A DNA stretch of 64,000 bases, taken from assembly GCA_019915135.1 (NCBI GenBank), contig JAHLMK010000016.1, forward strand, positions 930,001 to 994,000, read 5' to 3'. Position numbers and translations under genes: made by a program. Positions 49,784-60,990 of the stretch are shown here, one piece after another. Each line of letters begins with the position of its first letter. Within the stretch, counting starts at the first letter, position 1. Under the pieces are notes generated by a model. The model did no database searches. It worked only from the letters and a program-made list of their open reading frames with translations, and was not told where the DNA came from. The DNA is from Strobilurus pachycystidiatus (lineage: Eukaryota > Basidiomycota > Agaricomycetes > Agaricales > Physalacriaceae).

Positions 49784-52700
49784 ATGGCATACAATGCTAG
49801 GAAACGGGAACTACTCGACTCTACTCTCGATTTACAAACTCTTTTTCCGAACTTTGGAGAAAATAGCTCCGACTATCATTCCCGCTTAGACCCCAACCGT
49901 GTTTTCCCAGCCAAGGCTTGGAATACTTGGGCGCTTAAACCCGATGAAACTTTATCACAATGGAATAAGCGGCAGAGAGACGCCATCAACCAAAAAGAGT
50001 ATCGAGACAGAAGGTCACTTCTATGTCGTGCGCACAGAATACGCATTCACCTACTAGCAGATCGAACGAGCAAAAGGCGGCTGCACAGCAGAAGCACAGG
50101 TCGGTGATGGTGCAATATCCTATTTCATTTCCTCATTTCTGGATAGCGAAGCTCGCAAAAAACGCAAACTACAACAGAGTCAGCCCAGAGATGGTGTACC
50201 TTCCCAACCACTTCATTCCGAACACCCCCTAGCCCGAGACGACCAACAAATTCCTCCGGGGGGGTCAGACTCCTTCGCACCTAAAAAAATCCTAGAGTGT
50301 CGAGATGTTGTGACTTGGACGCGAGAGTTTGATGAGTTATATCTTGAAGGAAAAGATGTGGTTTTATACGCACACTGTCCGTGGTTGGACGATGTGAATG
50401 GCGAATCGAATTTGTTATCTGTTAGCGTCCGTCCTAGGATCCTAAGTAGGTCGGTCCGTCTATCGAGATCGAGGATGTTCCGCTGGCAGGAATCAACACG
50501 AGCGAGGGTCGAGATGTCAATCAGACGGACTCCCCGAGTCGTCTATTGGTCTGTTCTCGCGAGAGGTCGTTCACTTTAGAGATCGACCCGGTCGATATCT
50601 TAAGAGGACGGTCTGTTTGGATGAGGAGACGGGGACGAGGACGAAGAACGGGATGGTTAAACGTAAAGTCCACTCTAAGGTTTTACAAGTATGATAGCGC
50701 TGTATTTATACGTCGGGCGGCGGGACCGCGCTGTCCCGCCATCTACCCAAAAGGGCGCTCCTGACTCATTCTCCAAACATCGAGAACCTTCTTCAAGGTT
50801 CCGGCTAAAAGCGTAAACGACCCAGGCCTGTCCGGCGATGGCGGGTTGTCAGCCGACGCGGCGGGAGTCGATGCCGATCAGCGGCGGGATTCACCCATGC
50901 GGTCGCGAAGGCGGAATCGATGGCGATGGACGCGATAGGGCGGGCGGTATCATGGGAGCGCGTGGTGCTTCTTCTCAAGAAGCGCCAGCCAGCTCTACCA
51001 GAGGAGAGAGCCCTCGTGAACATAGTTGTGCGAGGGGCGGGCGATCGGGAAAGGTCCTCGGCCGAGCGGAGACGGTCGGGCGCGCCTTTCTCCTACGGTG
51101 GTCGACCGCCCTGCTGAGTCTAGACTCGTACGAGCGAGTTCGGTAGGTGATGTGGCGAGAGTATTCCTTCGGGCTTCCCTGTAGTCGGACCGAGTGATCC
51201 GGATGTGGGCGCGTATGTTACTTAGTTCGCTAGGGTTTCCCTGAGGTGTCGAAATGACGGAGAGAGTCCGCAACCTGATTGCGCTGGCTTCTCGTAAGGT
51301 CGTATCCAATGGTACGTTTGCAGGGGGAGGGAGGAAGACGGTGCTTCCGCGGAGGTGATATCCGTGAACGGAGTTCGTGGTGGAACAAGATATAGGTTTC
51401 GCCCGCGGGTACGCTCCTCGAGCGCCCCGAGGGGTTTCCGACGACCTTTCGGGAACAAGGAGGATGGCAAGGCCTTGTGCCTGTCGGACACCCGGACCAA
51501 GATCATAACATTATCTCAGGCGAGTACACACATATTTCCTCCAAAGCAGTCACTAATAAACATCAGGAGTCAGCCCTAGTCAAGGAACTGGGTGAACGCG
51601 CTGGCCAATTGACGGACACCAATGACACCCACGTATTCGTAATCGATCAAGTCAGTGAAGCAAATGTCGGCCACATTAGGGAAGCTCTAGCCCAAAACAA
51701 ATGCGTGTACATCCGACCACCAATTACTGAGTGTCAAAAAGATCTCACAGCAGACTTGCTCGCTACCGAGTGGGGTATTGCGGTTGATGTCAAGAGCAGA
51801 GAGCCACACAGTAATTTAGAACTACCTCATCACATCCTCGTCTGACGACTCAACAGGTATGCGTCAAAAGGCAGCCAATACAGCCGAAGCAATTACAAAC
51901 CCAATATCCATTCGAGAATTGCTATCGCAGCCTACGGCTCCGGCAGGCGATCATTTGTTCATCCTTGACTGCAACTTATATGGTGCAGGTATGCCGGAGA
52001 TTACGAGGTAGGAAGTCACGTCCGTCTTTAAAGTTTTTCACTCAAACTTGCATGCAATAGAGGCCTGAATGAAGATCTAATTGCAAATCAGGAGCTTTCC
52101 GCTATCACGCGGAACTTGTTGTCCGACCGACAGCTAAAGACGCTGCAACAAATTCCAGTCGAACATCTCACCGACCAACGTTGGGGCCTCATTCATACAG
52201 CAATGACAAATACTCGAGCCCACCACGACACACTAGGAAAAGTGGCCCAAATCGAAGGACAGGTCGGCCTGAAAGTGTGGTTTGTCATGTATCCCAACAT
52301 TGACCGAGCGGCCTTCACTTCATTAGAAGAGTTCCGCAAATTTCAGACCTCTTTCATGACCCATGAAGAAAGTCACACTTACCCAGACGGTATCAAAGTC
52401 TATGCATTTTTAATCTCGCCTGGCGCAATCTTGTAAGTTCAACATGTGACTCGATGGCTATATCTGACTCGCTGAAGGTTACAACCTCCGGGCGCGATGC
52501 ATGCTGTGTACACACCTGTGCCGTCATTTGTGACTGGTTCATCTTTCTGGACTTTGGATACGATGCACTTAACGCGCATTTCGCGGTTGTTGGACGTCGA
52601 AGAGGGGGATGTGTTGACAAATGTCAACCATGATGATGTAGTCACTTATGACGGACTACTCCGGATGGCCATCTTTTTGCATACCGTCTCTCGAGGTAAC

Positions 52701-53091
52701 GCCCATTCGATCATTTTACATGTTCTAATATCACTTAGAAATCTCCAAAAATTCACTACTCGCACTCGCACATATGGTTCTCTTTCCTCATGATTATATA
52801 ATTCGTCACGAGCTTCATTCGAACAGCACAAAGAAGGATACGACAATCCAACGAAGCATGAAAAATTTGGCGTTGAGGAAAAGTGGTGTCAAGGTGGCAT
52901 GTGTTCTTTGCAACAATTTGGGCTGGTCAGTTGATTATCACGGGGCTGTCGCTGGTACTGGCATCGATGGCACGCGACATGCTTTAGGATCCTATTTAGA
53001 CGGGGAAATGACACAGACTGGAACGCTGGTGAATCTCCGAGAAGGAAATTTACGAGTTCAAATGTCGGAAGTTTTTCATGGTTCGCACTGA
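49784..53091 (+). pseudogene. JmjC-like dioxygenase gene split by a solo LTR
   Basis: Eight exons can be traced: 49784-50013, 50058-50099, 50147-50419 continuing after the insertion at 51516-51519, 51567-51810, 51857-52007, 52061-52432, 52478-52695, 52739-53091. The LTR at 50420-51510 interrupts exon 3. Apart from it the frame is consistent over about 628 residues. The N-terminal third is basic with a bZIP-like stretch (QRDAINQKEYRDR ... EARKKRKLQQ). The C-terminal part has a JmjC-like core: AHHDTLG (an HxD iron pair), GLKVWF, PPGAMHAVYTP with the distal His, then SFWTLDTMHLTR. JmjC proteins are 2OG-Fe(II) oxygenases, many of them histone demethylases, in the nucleus. One proposed intron is GC-AG (donor at 51520). 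Without removal of the LTR in RNA, the product would be truncated before the catalytic domain. Confidence 0.68.
50420..51510. mobile_element. Solo LTR inserted in the JmjC-like gene
   Basis: This 1,091-bp GC-rich segment starts TGTTAGCG and ends GATCATAACA (TGTTA/TAACA inverted ends) and is flanked by a 5-bp duplication TTATC (50415-50419 and 51511-51515). There is no internal coding region, so it is a solo LTR left by recombination of a complete element. It is unrelated in sequence to the LTRs of elements 1 and 2. Possible polyadenylation or TATA-like AT stretches occur around 50698-50712. Confidence 0.88.
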
Positions 53092-53224
53092 GCTCTTCAT
53101 TATATATTTGCCTTTTTCCTTCCCGATACATACAACCAGCTTGTAGAACATATAATACACTTTTATACGCGTTTACAAACAAGTCTCATCGAACAATTTG
53201 GAACTTTATCAATGCATATCTTTA

Positions 53225-54318
53225 TTATAAAGGCATGTTCCATACAGAGACAACATGCTGAACGTCTTCTGCTGTCATGTCGAGCAGAAGTTTTCTATCT
53301 ATTTTCGAGATGTGCTTCACAACGACATAATCTCCACCTCCGACCGGCATGAAAAAACTATAAGTAATTTGCCCGAGTGAAATTCGGTGGGAATAAGACA
53401 GACTAATGTCGTTCTGGTCCACAGAAAATGCAACCGCGCCCGCGCTGTAATGATCACACGGAATTCTCCGAATTTCACGAGAGTTTCCCGACCAAAAGAA
53501 CACAAAAACCCCAAAGTCCCATTGACGGACAAACTATGGTAATGTAATCAGTGGCTCGAAGAGAAAACAATGCATGTCAAATACTGACTCTATCTGTGGA
53601 TAGTATGCAATGAACCCGCCAAGGAAGAAGGCGACGTGCTTGAAATCTTTTTTTCGGAAAGCAGAATGCCGGTCCGTCCCTCCAGAGAACGCGGCGAGCA
53701 GCCTCCACCAGCAGAGGGCCCTCCTCTGGCGACATGGAAACAATGGTTTTCTCGCGAGTCGGACAGTGCTTGACCACCAAACAGAGTGGTTCACCAGCAA
53801 AGTCTGTGGACAGAAATATCCCGAATTGACTCGATGAGGGATAAGACTCGAGAGTGAAGAGTCGCAGAACGTAGGGTTTCTTCATGATGTCGGTGATATC
53901 AATGCGTGTCGCCCCTTTGGTACTGTATTCCGCCGCGAGAAAAACTCGACGGTCATCAAAACGACGGACAATCCAAGAACCAACTCTGCATCTCCATATC
54001 GGAGCCTAATATTAAGTGAGACTACGGTTCTGTTAAAGCCAGGTTATCTTACCGGTTGGGTGAATGCTACCTCTTCAAGTTTCCAGCGTGGCAAAGACCT
54101 ATAATACAGTGAGTTATCATTACGTTCCGACGACAGTTACAAGCTTACGGCCATCCCCCACAGCTTTCTGTGGCTGCGATTTTGGATTCTAACAAGCCAA
54201 GGATTGATATGTCTTTGAGTTGACCAGGAATTGAGACTATGTCCTCGTATTCTTGAGGAAGTTTCTTTCGTGTGAGAACGAAACAGCTTTGATGTGGGTA
54301 GGAGAAAGTTACGCTCAT
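53225..54318 (-). CDS. Cassette gene C, copy 2 (unknown family)
   Basis: Four exons (54318-54149, 54098-54053, 54005-53589, 53533-53225) give about 313 residues. Exon 2 is 46 nt with SLPRWKLEEV, matching KFPTWLYSRV in copy 1. Exon 3 has GSWIVRRF, AAEYSTKGATRIDITDIM, SSQFGIFLSTDFAGEPLCLV, VKHCPTREKTIVSMSPEEG. The last exon ends LLLDMTAEDVQHVV, parallel to LLDMTERDVEYA in copy 1. Intron positions and phases agree with copies 1 and 3. No known domain. It is tail to tail with the JmjC-like gene (stop codons 133 nt apart) and directly downstream of F-box-like B2 on the same strand. Confidence 0.62.
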
Positions 54319-54485
54319 GATGGGGACGCAACAAATTGACTGAATGTCAGCGTCATTTTTGGTTTATCTTTTAAATTAACAGAGCTAGTACATCGGCCGA
54401 AACAAGTTTACACACGACTCCATATTTCCTCCTCCTTTCGGGCAACCAATCACACGGAACTGGATTGCAAATCTGTCAGAAGAAG

Positions 54486-55725
54486 TCAGCAAGGCACAAT
54501 GAAAGGAAACTGGGGCTGGTATTCACCGGGCAAAGAAAACATCCGTCCATCGGCTGCGACATCCAGTCTTCCGGACTCTTGGAGAATCGGCAAATTCCTC
54601 CGAATGTCGCTGGCCTTTTGCAGAAGCTCCCCCCGAGTTTTTGGCTGCCAATGAACGAGCTCGTAGTCGTATGGGCGAACATCGCTATGTCGAATGGTGA
54701 CGTTGCGCAGGCAAGGAAATATTTCGGGATCACTGAGAGTATTGTCGAGAAGAGCCCAACTAATGGTGACACTTGTTCCCTGCTCGACAGCAACAATATG
54801 TAGAGCAGCAAGTGATGAATGAGACGTATCCGTCACGAAATCGATGAAGTCGTTGACCATATCTGCGGCAAGTATGACGGCTATACTTTGGATGTGTGCC
54901 CATTGGGACAGACTGAAAGGATCCCACTGATAGCCAAGGGCGTCTGCCAACACATCAAAAACAATCGTTAACAAAAACTATAAACTCACTGAAATCGATC
55001 TCCAAATAAAAGTTTTCGAGTAGAGGGCAATGCTCCAAATAGTCGTCCAGGTCACCGTCTTCGTTCATCGTGATATGCAAGCACTTCACGGTTGACAATA
55101 TATCCAAGCAGCGCGTCATCCCACCATCCGCCAAATTTGGCAAGAAGAGTGAATCCGTCACTAGATTGACGCACTCAACGGCAATGAAGGAGTTTTTGGG
55201 AATGGGTCGGCCAGCCGTCTCGAATTGAACTCTGGTGGCGGTAATGGTGTCCCACTGTTTTCCAACAGGAAAGAGAGCAGAAATCAGCTGGGGTGTGGAC
55301 CAGACCTCATCTAGAGAGAGTTTTCGGAACCGACTGGCCAGGTTTTCGATAAGATGCAGTGCAGAGTTCTCGTAGGTAACCCCCTTGAGAGTCAAGCAAT
55401 CCAATACCTGGCGGCCGTTGGCGAGCCAGGTTGCAATTGTAGCATACTGATCGGGCACAAAGTTCAGTTCTCCATGCATGGGCACTTCGAATTGATAATT
55501 GCGCACGCCGCGAAGAATGTCGGGATTGGCAATGAATACCTCTTTCCATCCTTCCACACCGTCACGATCTCCAATTTTGACGGTGTCAAAGACCACAGGC
55601 AGACAGGCTGCTCGGAAGCCCTTGGTGACAAACGAGAATGAGAGTAGAGAACGCCGATAGTCAGTGAGGTATTTTGCAATCTCACCGACGAGCTCGAAAC
55701 ATAAAGCTGGCGGATGATTGTCCAT
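54486..55725 (-). CDS. Cassette gene B, copy 2: F-box-like protein
   Basis: Two exons (55725-54990 and 54943-54486) give about 397 residues. The F-box-like N-terminus reads MDNHPPALCFELVGEIAKYL, then LLSFSFVTKGFR and LPVVFDTVKI, followed by DGVEGWKEVFIANPDI (copy 1 has DDVEGWNEVFSLNPDI, copy 3 DEVEGWDELFASNSNI). Leucine-rich stretches follow (FRKLSLDEVW, VKCLHITMNEDGD). This resembles F-box/LRR adaptors of SCF ligases; the substrate is unknown. The first ATG in the frame is at 55824, but 55725 aligns with the other copies and leaves 104 nt to the divergent gene A2. The last intron seen in copies 1 and 3 seems absent or unspliced here. Confidence 0.68.
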
Positions 55726-55829
55726 GATGAGGGAGCGGAAAGGAAGTAGGCCGATCTGACGACAGATGAATAAATTACCAGTCTCAAAATAAAAATAGCC
55801 GAGTCCGAGTTTGGTTCTCTTCATCCATC

Positions 55830-56573
55830 ATGTTCCACATCGACGGCTCTTCCCGCTTTTTGTCGCTGAAAAGCGCGGAAATGTTGGAACGTAACGCATT
55901 GCTGACTGATGATGATCCTGTGAGCTTTGTCCTCCCTATTTTCACTTCGCAACTCTCATGTAAATCAGGAATATAGGACAATCACCGGCATTTGCTATGG
56001 CGCCATGGCTTGGGATGCCACATCCATTGTCATTCCAATGCTCCGCCATGAGTCGCCTGAGGTTGCTTGTCTCAACGGGATCCGGCACTATGTACACGGC
56101 TTTTGGTTTAAAGCCGGTGCTATCCATCGCTTCATTCATTCCGATCGCACATTTATCATTGCCCATTGTCGGTATCAAGGGTTCGAATTCAACTTTCAGT
56201 CGGACTATCCTCGAAATCGCTACCTATCAGCGCTCCTTCCCGACAATGTTAACTGGTTTGGAAATATTGTCATATTTGAAATCGACGCTTTGGGCGTTGT
56301 CATTCCCGACACAAAAGCAAGTAAAAACCTCGATAAAGTGATCACTCTGTAAGCATTCGTTTAGTTCCTCGCTGGTTGACCTCGTGTTGATGCTCTCGCA
56401 GGTACGGGCAGCATTTTCTGACTCAAGTCAAGAAAACATACGATCCTGCGTTTCGATTTGTATTAGGAGAACATTATGTCCCGATATTGATAGCACCGCG
56501 CGGCGACAACGGACCGATTGAAGACCAAAATAGTTTATCAGAAGAAGTGTACTCTGACTCGTTTGCATTTTAA
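55830..56573 (+). CDS. Cassette gene A, copy 2 (HYVHGFW family, unknown)
   Basis: Three exons (55830-55919, 55969-56348, 56402-56573) give about 213 residues; exon 2 is again 380 nt. Shared motifs: ICYGAMAWD, ACLNGIRHYVHGFW, FIIAHCRYQGFEFNF, YPRNRYLSALL, WFGNIVIFEID. The C-terminal exon is more variable (YGQHFLTQVKK, GEHYVPILIAP). It diverges from F-box-like gene B2 with 104 nt between starts. The stop is only 31 nt before the start of the POLD4-like gene, so promoter overlap is likely. No known domain or membrane segment. Confidence 0.62.
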
Positions 56574-56604
56574 TAACAACTCCCACTGTCAACGTTGTGA
56601 CAAC

Positions 56605-57272
56605 ATGGCGCCCACAAAGAGAAAGAAAGCTTCACCGGACCCTTCACAAACAAAACTGTCCTTCTCAACTCGGAAAAAAACGGTACAAACACGGAGATTC
56701 AAGACCCAATCAGGATCTGGGCGTGCCCAGGCCACAATCAACGATGGATACAGTTCTCGACGACCAATAGAAATATACACCGACTCAGACTCAGAGCCAA
56801 TGCCATCTGAATTGTTACAGTCCAACACTCGGTCTAATTCTGGTAACTTGATTCATTTGTGCTCATTAGAGATATCTCATATACATACAGATCTAGACGT
56901 CACAAATCCATACTGGGAAGAGGTGCTCACTCTTCTGACAGCGTCAGAAACTATCAGCCCAAATGGTAAGTTTAACTGCGGATGCGCTATTCAATGCTCA
57001 CAGGGAACAGTCCCATCGCAAGGCAATGCTGTTCTCACCATTCTGAAGGCATTCGACTTGTATTTTCCTTTTATTCCTTTTACTAGAATTTTACTAACTC
57101 CAATCTGATACATCACAGATGGCCAAATTATGGACCATACATAGGGTCTACCCGTTTACAAAGATGGGACCGGGCTGCGTCCCTGGGCTTGAATCCACCC
57201 ATCCAGGTACTCGATACCATTCAAGTGATAATTTCTACACTAAAATCTACCAGATCCGTGATATTCTGTTGA
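56605..57272 (+). CDS. DNA polymerase delta subunit 4 (POLD4/Cdm1-like)
   Basis: Three exons (56605-56965, 57011-57059, 57119-57272) give about 187 residues. The basic N-terminus has a PCNA-interaction-like QTKLSFSTRK. The C-terminus, created by splicing, is the family signature: LKAFDLWPNYGPYIGSTRLQ followed by RWDRAASLGLNPPIQVLDTI. In known orthologues this small subunit stabilises polymerase delta and links it to PCNA during replication and repair in the nucleus. Here the usual order (PIP-like box, linker, FDL-YGPC-like, RW-RA-LGLNPP) is complete, although the usual Cys is Tyr (GPYIG). The 45-nt second intron is chosen because it keeps frame and alignment. Divergence from textbook sequences is high, so the assignment rests on the C-terminal signature. 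Confidence 0.75.
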
Positions 57273-57404
57273 CTACGACGGCAGGCAGTGATCCGATGTA
57301 TTTCAGAAGTACATCATACGGAAAAGCCTCATCATTGTGAATTACCGTAAATAAAATAATTGACTTTGTCCTTGGCGTAGCAGAACTGTGTCCATCATTT
57401 TGTC

Positions 57405-57438
57405 GGCTGACGGGCACTGACGGGACTGACGGGCAGTG
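57405..57438 (-). repeat. Short GCCCGTCAGTGCCC repeats, right inverted copy
   Basis: CTGACGGGCACTGACGGGACTGACGGGCAGTG is the reverse complement of the motif at 49646-49696, here three units. The pair encloses the JmjC-like gene, cassette 2 and the POLD4-like gene. Confidence 0.45.
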
Positions 57439-57608
57439 TTAAGCGCTGTCGTTAAGTATAGGAGCGTTCGCAAAAAACTTAAACCCGCCGACGAGGGTTT
57501 TTGGAGATCAGGCCGAGGCCGAATTCGGCAAATCAATTTTTTCTATACAAATTGGTTTCGTTTATCGCGCTCAAACTTGACCTTCGCGACAATCGTCCCT
57601 TCACACTC

Positions 57609-58302
57609 ATGGCCATCTTCAACCTTGCAAGCCAATTCGAAAATCCTACTGAAAGGATGCTTTGTCGTGTACAGCCGAGTACAATCATCATCGACCCAAA
57701 ACTCAAATGTGTGACTTTCCGAGATGCCTTTCCGGATCCAAGCAACATCCTCGTCTGGGGGGAATTTGCTCCAGCCAACAGCGTGGTTTTGCACATTTTG
57801 GTAAGTAATTTATCGTTTTTATCAGTGTTTTTCTTTTTCATCACCTCGATGTAGCGTCCAGACTTCCCATCCACGGGCTGGTTTCGTTTAGTTCCGATTC
57901 AGAGCACATTTGCAGACTATGTTATCGGCCAAACTCAAGCCTTGAATTTAAGGGAGATTGCGGCTCAGCATTGTGAAGATGGCATCACCTGTAACACAGG
58001 CGACAATCAGAGGGACGTTCTTTTATGGATAGACTATGATATTGTGGTAGGGAAACGCCACTTCCGCATAAACATCGACAACTAATCCACTCCAGGATGT
58101 CTTTGCTCCTTGGTCAGAAACGGAACAAGGGCTTGTCGCCCGTGGAACTATTCATAATCAAGAGTCTCTATTGTCCTTGACAAACGGTTGTAAAGTCCTT
58201 GTGGAAGCAAAATTGCACAAGTATGACGACTTTTTGCCAGGTCATTCTGTTCGTATCCAAAATCACGTATCTCTTGATATCTTTACTCAATGTTGTGTTT
58301 AG
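57609..58302 (+). CDS. Unknown protein, three exons
   Basis: Exons 57609-57800, 57855-58046 and 58096-58302 (64, 64 and 69 codons) give about 196 residues with consistent phase 0 junctions. The sequence is mixed alpha/beta with many aromatic residues (FRDAFPDPSNILVWGEF, TGWFRLVPIQSTF, VLLWIDYDIVDVFAPW). There is no signal peptide or membrane helix, and I do not recognise a family. An in-frame ATG at 57501 could extend the N-terminus, but the upstream stretch is of different composition. The frame-keeping introns and lack of stops support a real gene. Neighbours give no functional hint apart from lying between two cassettes. Confidence 0.5.
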
Positions 58303-58914
58303 GCACTTGTCGCACGGGTCTCTTCTATTCATGTCCTGCCATAGAATCAAAGTGTTAGCTTGATCGGAAAAGCATTGGAGAAACCGTCGTTTGATGAATA
58401 TTGTTGACCTTTTAAATTTAAAAGTTGCAAACGTTTGATGCTTTGTTCGAAATGTATTATCTTCCTACATCAGCCTCTGCGCCTTGATGTGGGCTATTTG
58501 ACTGAATACTATACGTTCACAAATCATATCCAAAATAGCTACCAAAATGCGAGTTTATTTCAGGTGTATACTCGCGCCCTGTGGCCTAGATGATGGTATA
58601 AATTCATGTATATAATTATGTATCACGCTGTTTCTCTAACGTCTGCAAAGGATCAATAATTTCCGAGGTCACAATACCATAGATAGAGACAAACCAGTTG
58701 AGGTAATTCCAAAGATAATGTCATCGTCTGATTCAATAACAAGCCTGCGCCTTTTTCTCGGGGAGACAAAGTGCCTCTTATCACTCCCTGGTGATAGTCA
58801 ATCGTGAAGGAGATACGACAGTGATATACATACCACAACTCTCGGAAGCTTCATCGTCAATCAGCAAATGCTCTAATAATTTTTTAGCAGTGGAAGCTCT
58901 TCATGGAACTGTCT
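58303..58914. other. Intergenic region, no gene recognised
   Basis: AT-rich DNA between convergent genes. Short open frames on both strands have no splice context. No repeat or RNA gene was seen. Confidence 0.45.
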
Positions 58915-59316
58915 TTAGCCACCTTTCAACACGTCATCGGAACTGTTTGAAAGACGTCGGGCTACCCGCTTTTGTGATTGGAGTGGATAACGTCCTGAAT
59001 TGTGGACAGTAGGCGCATACTTGTTCAACTTGTCAAACGAATAAATTAAGAAAGAAAACATACCAGGTTTTTGACTCGGTTCTTCATCCGAGCTGTTGTC
59101 GTACTCAATAGCAGCATCATCCGACACGATGAAGGAGTCTAAGGAGTGGGCGCCATCATCATCACTTTTTCCATGAGAAGAACTGTCGTCGCTGCATTCA
59201 TTCCCGCCGCTTCCTGGGAGCAAATTTCGGATGGCCGTGATAATTTCGGTCTGCTGTGGAGTGGCAGTTTTTTGAAGGGAGTTCAGAAGTATGAGGATGG
59301 CTGCGACATTTGACAT
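58915..59316 (-). CDS. Small acidic/serine-rich protein, unknown
   Basis: Two exons (59316-59064 and 58994-58915) give about 110 residues. A short helical N-terminus (MSNVAAILILLNSLQKTA, IITAIRNLL) is followed by an acidic Ser/Asp/His-rich middle (DDSSSHGKSDDDG, SDEEPSQKPG) and a basic end (SQKRVARRLSNSS). Splice sites are good (gtatgt, attcag). No family is recognised. The disordered acidic centre is typical of regulatory or nuclear proteins, but this is inference. Confidence 0.45.
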   Translation of the reverse strand: MSNVAAILILLNSLQKTATPQQTEIITAIRNLLPGSGGNECSDDSSSHGKSDDDGAHSLDSFIVSDDAAIEYDNSSDEEPSQKPGMFSFLIYSFDKLNKYAPTVHNSGRYPLQSQKRVARRLSNSSDDVLKGG

Positions 59317-59638
59317 GACGGTATGAGAGAAGACCCAAAAAAGCCATTCGGTTATATAGTGCAAAGTCGAATACAATGTACGGACGTTAAAAACATTCTG
59401 AAAGCAATTCGATCCATCCCATGCATTCTTTTTATACAGAACCATTCTGGACCTATGGAACTCTGCGCTCAGCAGTCATTCCGTCGAACGTAACCTGTCG
59501 CCATTCAACCGCAATAATTAATCCGATCTGACCGGGTACCAGTAAACATTCGGCCACTCTTACGAAATGCCCACATTCAATCGAACAAGCTCGGAATGAC
59601 GTCTCGGAGGTCCAATCATCAAAATCAAAAATGATATT
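59317..59638. other. Intergenic region upstream of the small acidic gene
   Basis: This should hold the promoter of the gene at 58915-59316 and the 3' end of cassette gene C3. No defined element could be identified. Confidence 0.4.
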
Positions 59639-60706
59639 TCAACACACTAAATATCCTCGGATGAACTTCATATCCTCTGGTAAAATATCAATCAATCTCT
59701 TGCTACATCCCGGTCTCTTCTTTGCCACAATCTTCTTCGTGTTTTCATTTGCCGTGAAAACAACGTAAGAAGCTTCATCGCTCGACAAGTGACGCAAGTA
59801 CCGGATTTGCGTCACAACGTTAAATCCGAGAAAGAAGGACGAATTCATGTGAGAGTCGAGGTCGGCATGAGCGGACAGCACTGTCAATTCGAGATTTTCT
59901 TCATCAAACAGAGCCACGTCAAGTCGAAAACACCAGTTTATCTAAGTATTTAAGTCCTGATCAATAATCTTTACTTGACATACACAGCCGACGCACCTCG
60001 TCAGTTGACAGCACTCTTTGTAGGATCCAAGGGTCGTGCAGATACGATGAGGCGCTAGACAGTGAATGCCGCGGAACAGCAATGTCTGCGGATGCATAGC
60101 GTCGCAATAGCTCTTTTGCATTAGGTAAAATGTGGGAACCATCAGTCCAGGCCATTGATATGATGGTTTTCTCCCTCGCGGGAAGGTGTTTCAAAATAAG
60201 ACCCGTCAATTCACCGTCGTGCGCGCGTCCTATGAAGCAGGAAAAATAGGACGTCGAGGATATCTCTGGCATAGAGACGAGGTCGAGGTGAAGAATGTCC
60301 TGCAGTATTGGAGATACGTCAACCCGGGTTGACCACGACTCGGTATATTCGCACAACAGGGTGCAAGGCTCGTCCTGGGAAACTGTCACTCTCCAGACAA
60401 GCAACCGACCCCGCCAACAAATTTCCTATCGAGAAATGAATCACGGTCGGCTTCAAATGAAAACAGAACGCACTGAACGCCCTTTCACGATTTCACAAAA
60501 TTCCCACTTTGGAAAGGAGCTGGCGACAAGTAAGTCAAATGAGCAATGAAAAAAATCAACTTCACTCACGGTTTTGCCTCGAATAGCATGTCACCGAATG
60601 CATTCTCGTCGGATTCAGGAAAAGGGTCTGAGACACTGTCAAGGTCAAACTCAAAAAGGGGGGGTAGACACGAGGGCAAAGACTTGTAGGTGAGTTGAAG
60701 CGCCAT
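59639..60706 (-). CDS. Cassette gene C, copy 3 (unknown family)
   Basis: Four exons (60706-60570, 60519-60474, 60425-59997, 59941-59639) give about 304 residues. Exon 2 is 46 nt and encodes SFPKWEFCEIVKG, parallel to SLPRWKLEEVAF and KFPTWLYSRVAM. Exon 3 has CTLLCEYTESWS, STSYFSCFIGRAHDGELTGL, ILKHLPAREKTIISMAW. The last exon ends RLIDILPEDMKFI, parallel to LLDMTAEDVQHV. All intron phases equal those of copies 1 and 2. The start at 60706 (MALQLTYKSL) aligns with MTATFSY and MSVTFSY. Function unknown; same strand and downstream of F-box-like B3. Confidence 0.62.
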
Positions 60707-60990
60707 CAACGTAGAAGAAACAAAGTTGATACACCCGATGCATTCTCGCCTATTTAAAGTCGGCGCAGTATTTGCCTTACTGGGAACAAATATTGCTTGA
60801 TAAGCCTGTCGGCCTACTAAATAATTATGCCAGCCCTTTAGTTCGCCGACGGGGCATGACGATGTCCATGTTGGAACACCATTTACTGCGCAGGACCAAG
60901 GCAAGAGTAGGGAATTTTCCTCCGATTGAAAGTAGCTGAGACGTATTTGGGAACACTACTGACAGGACTACAAGGACATTTTTAAAGAAA

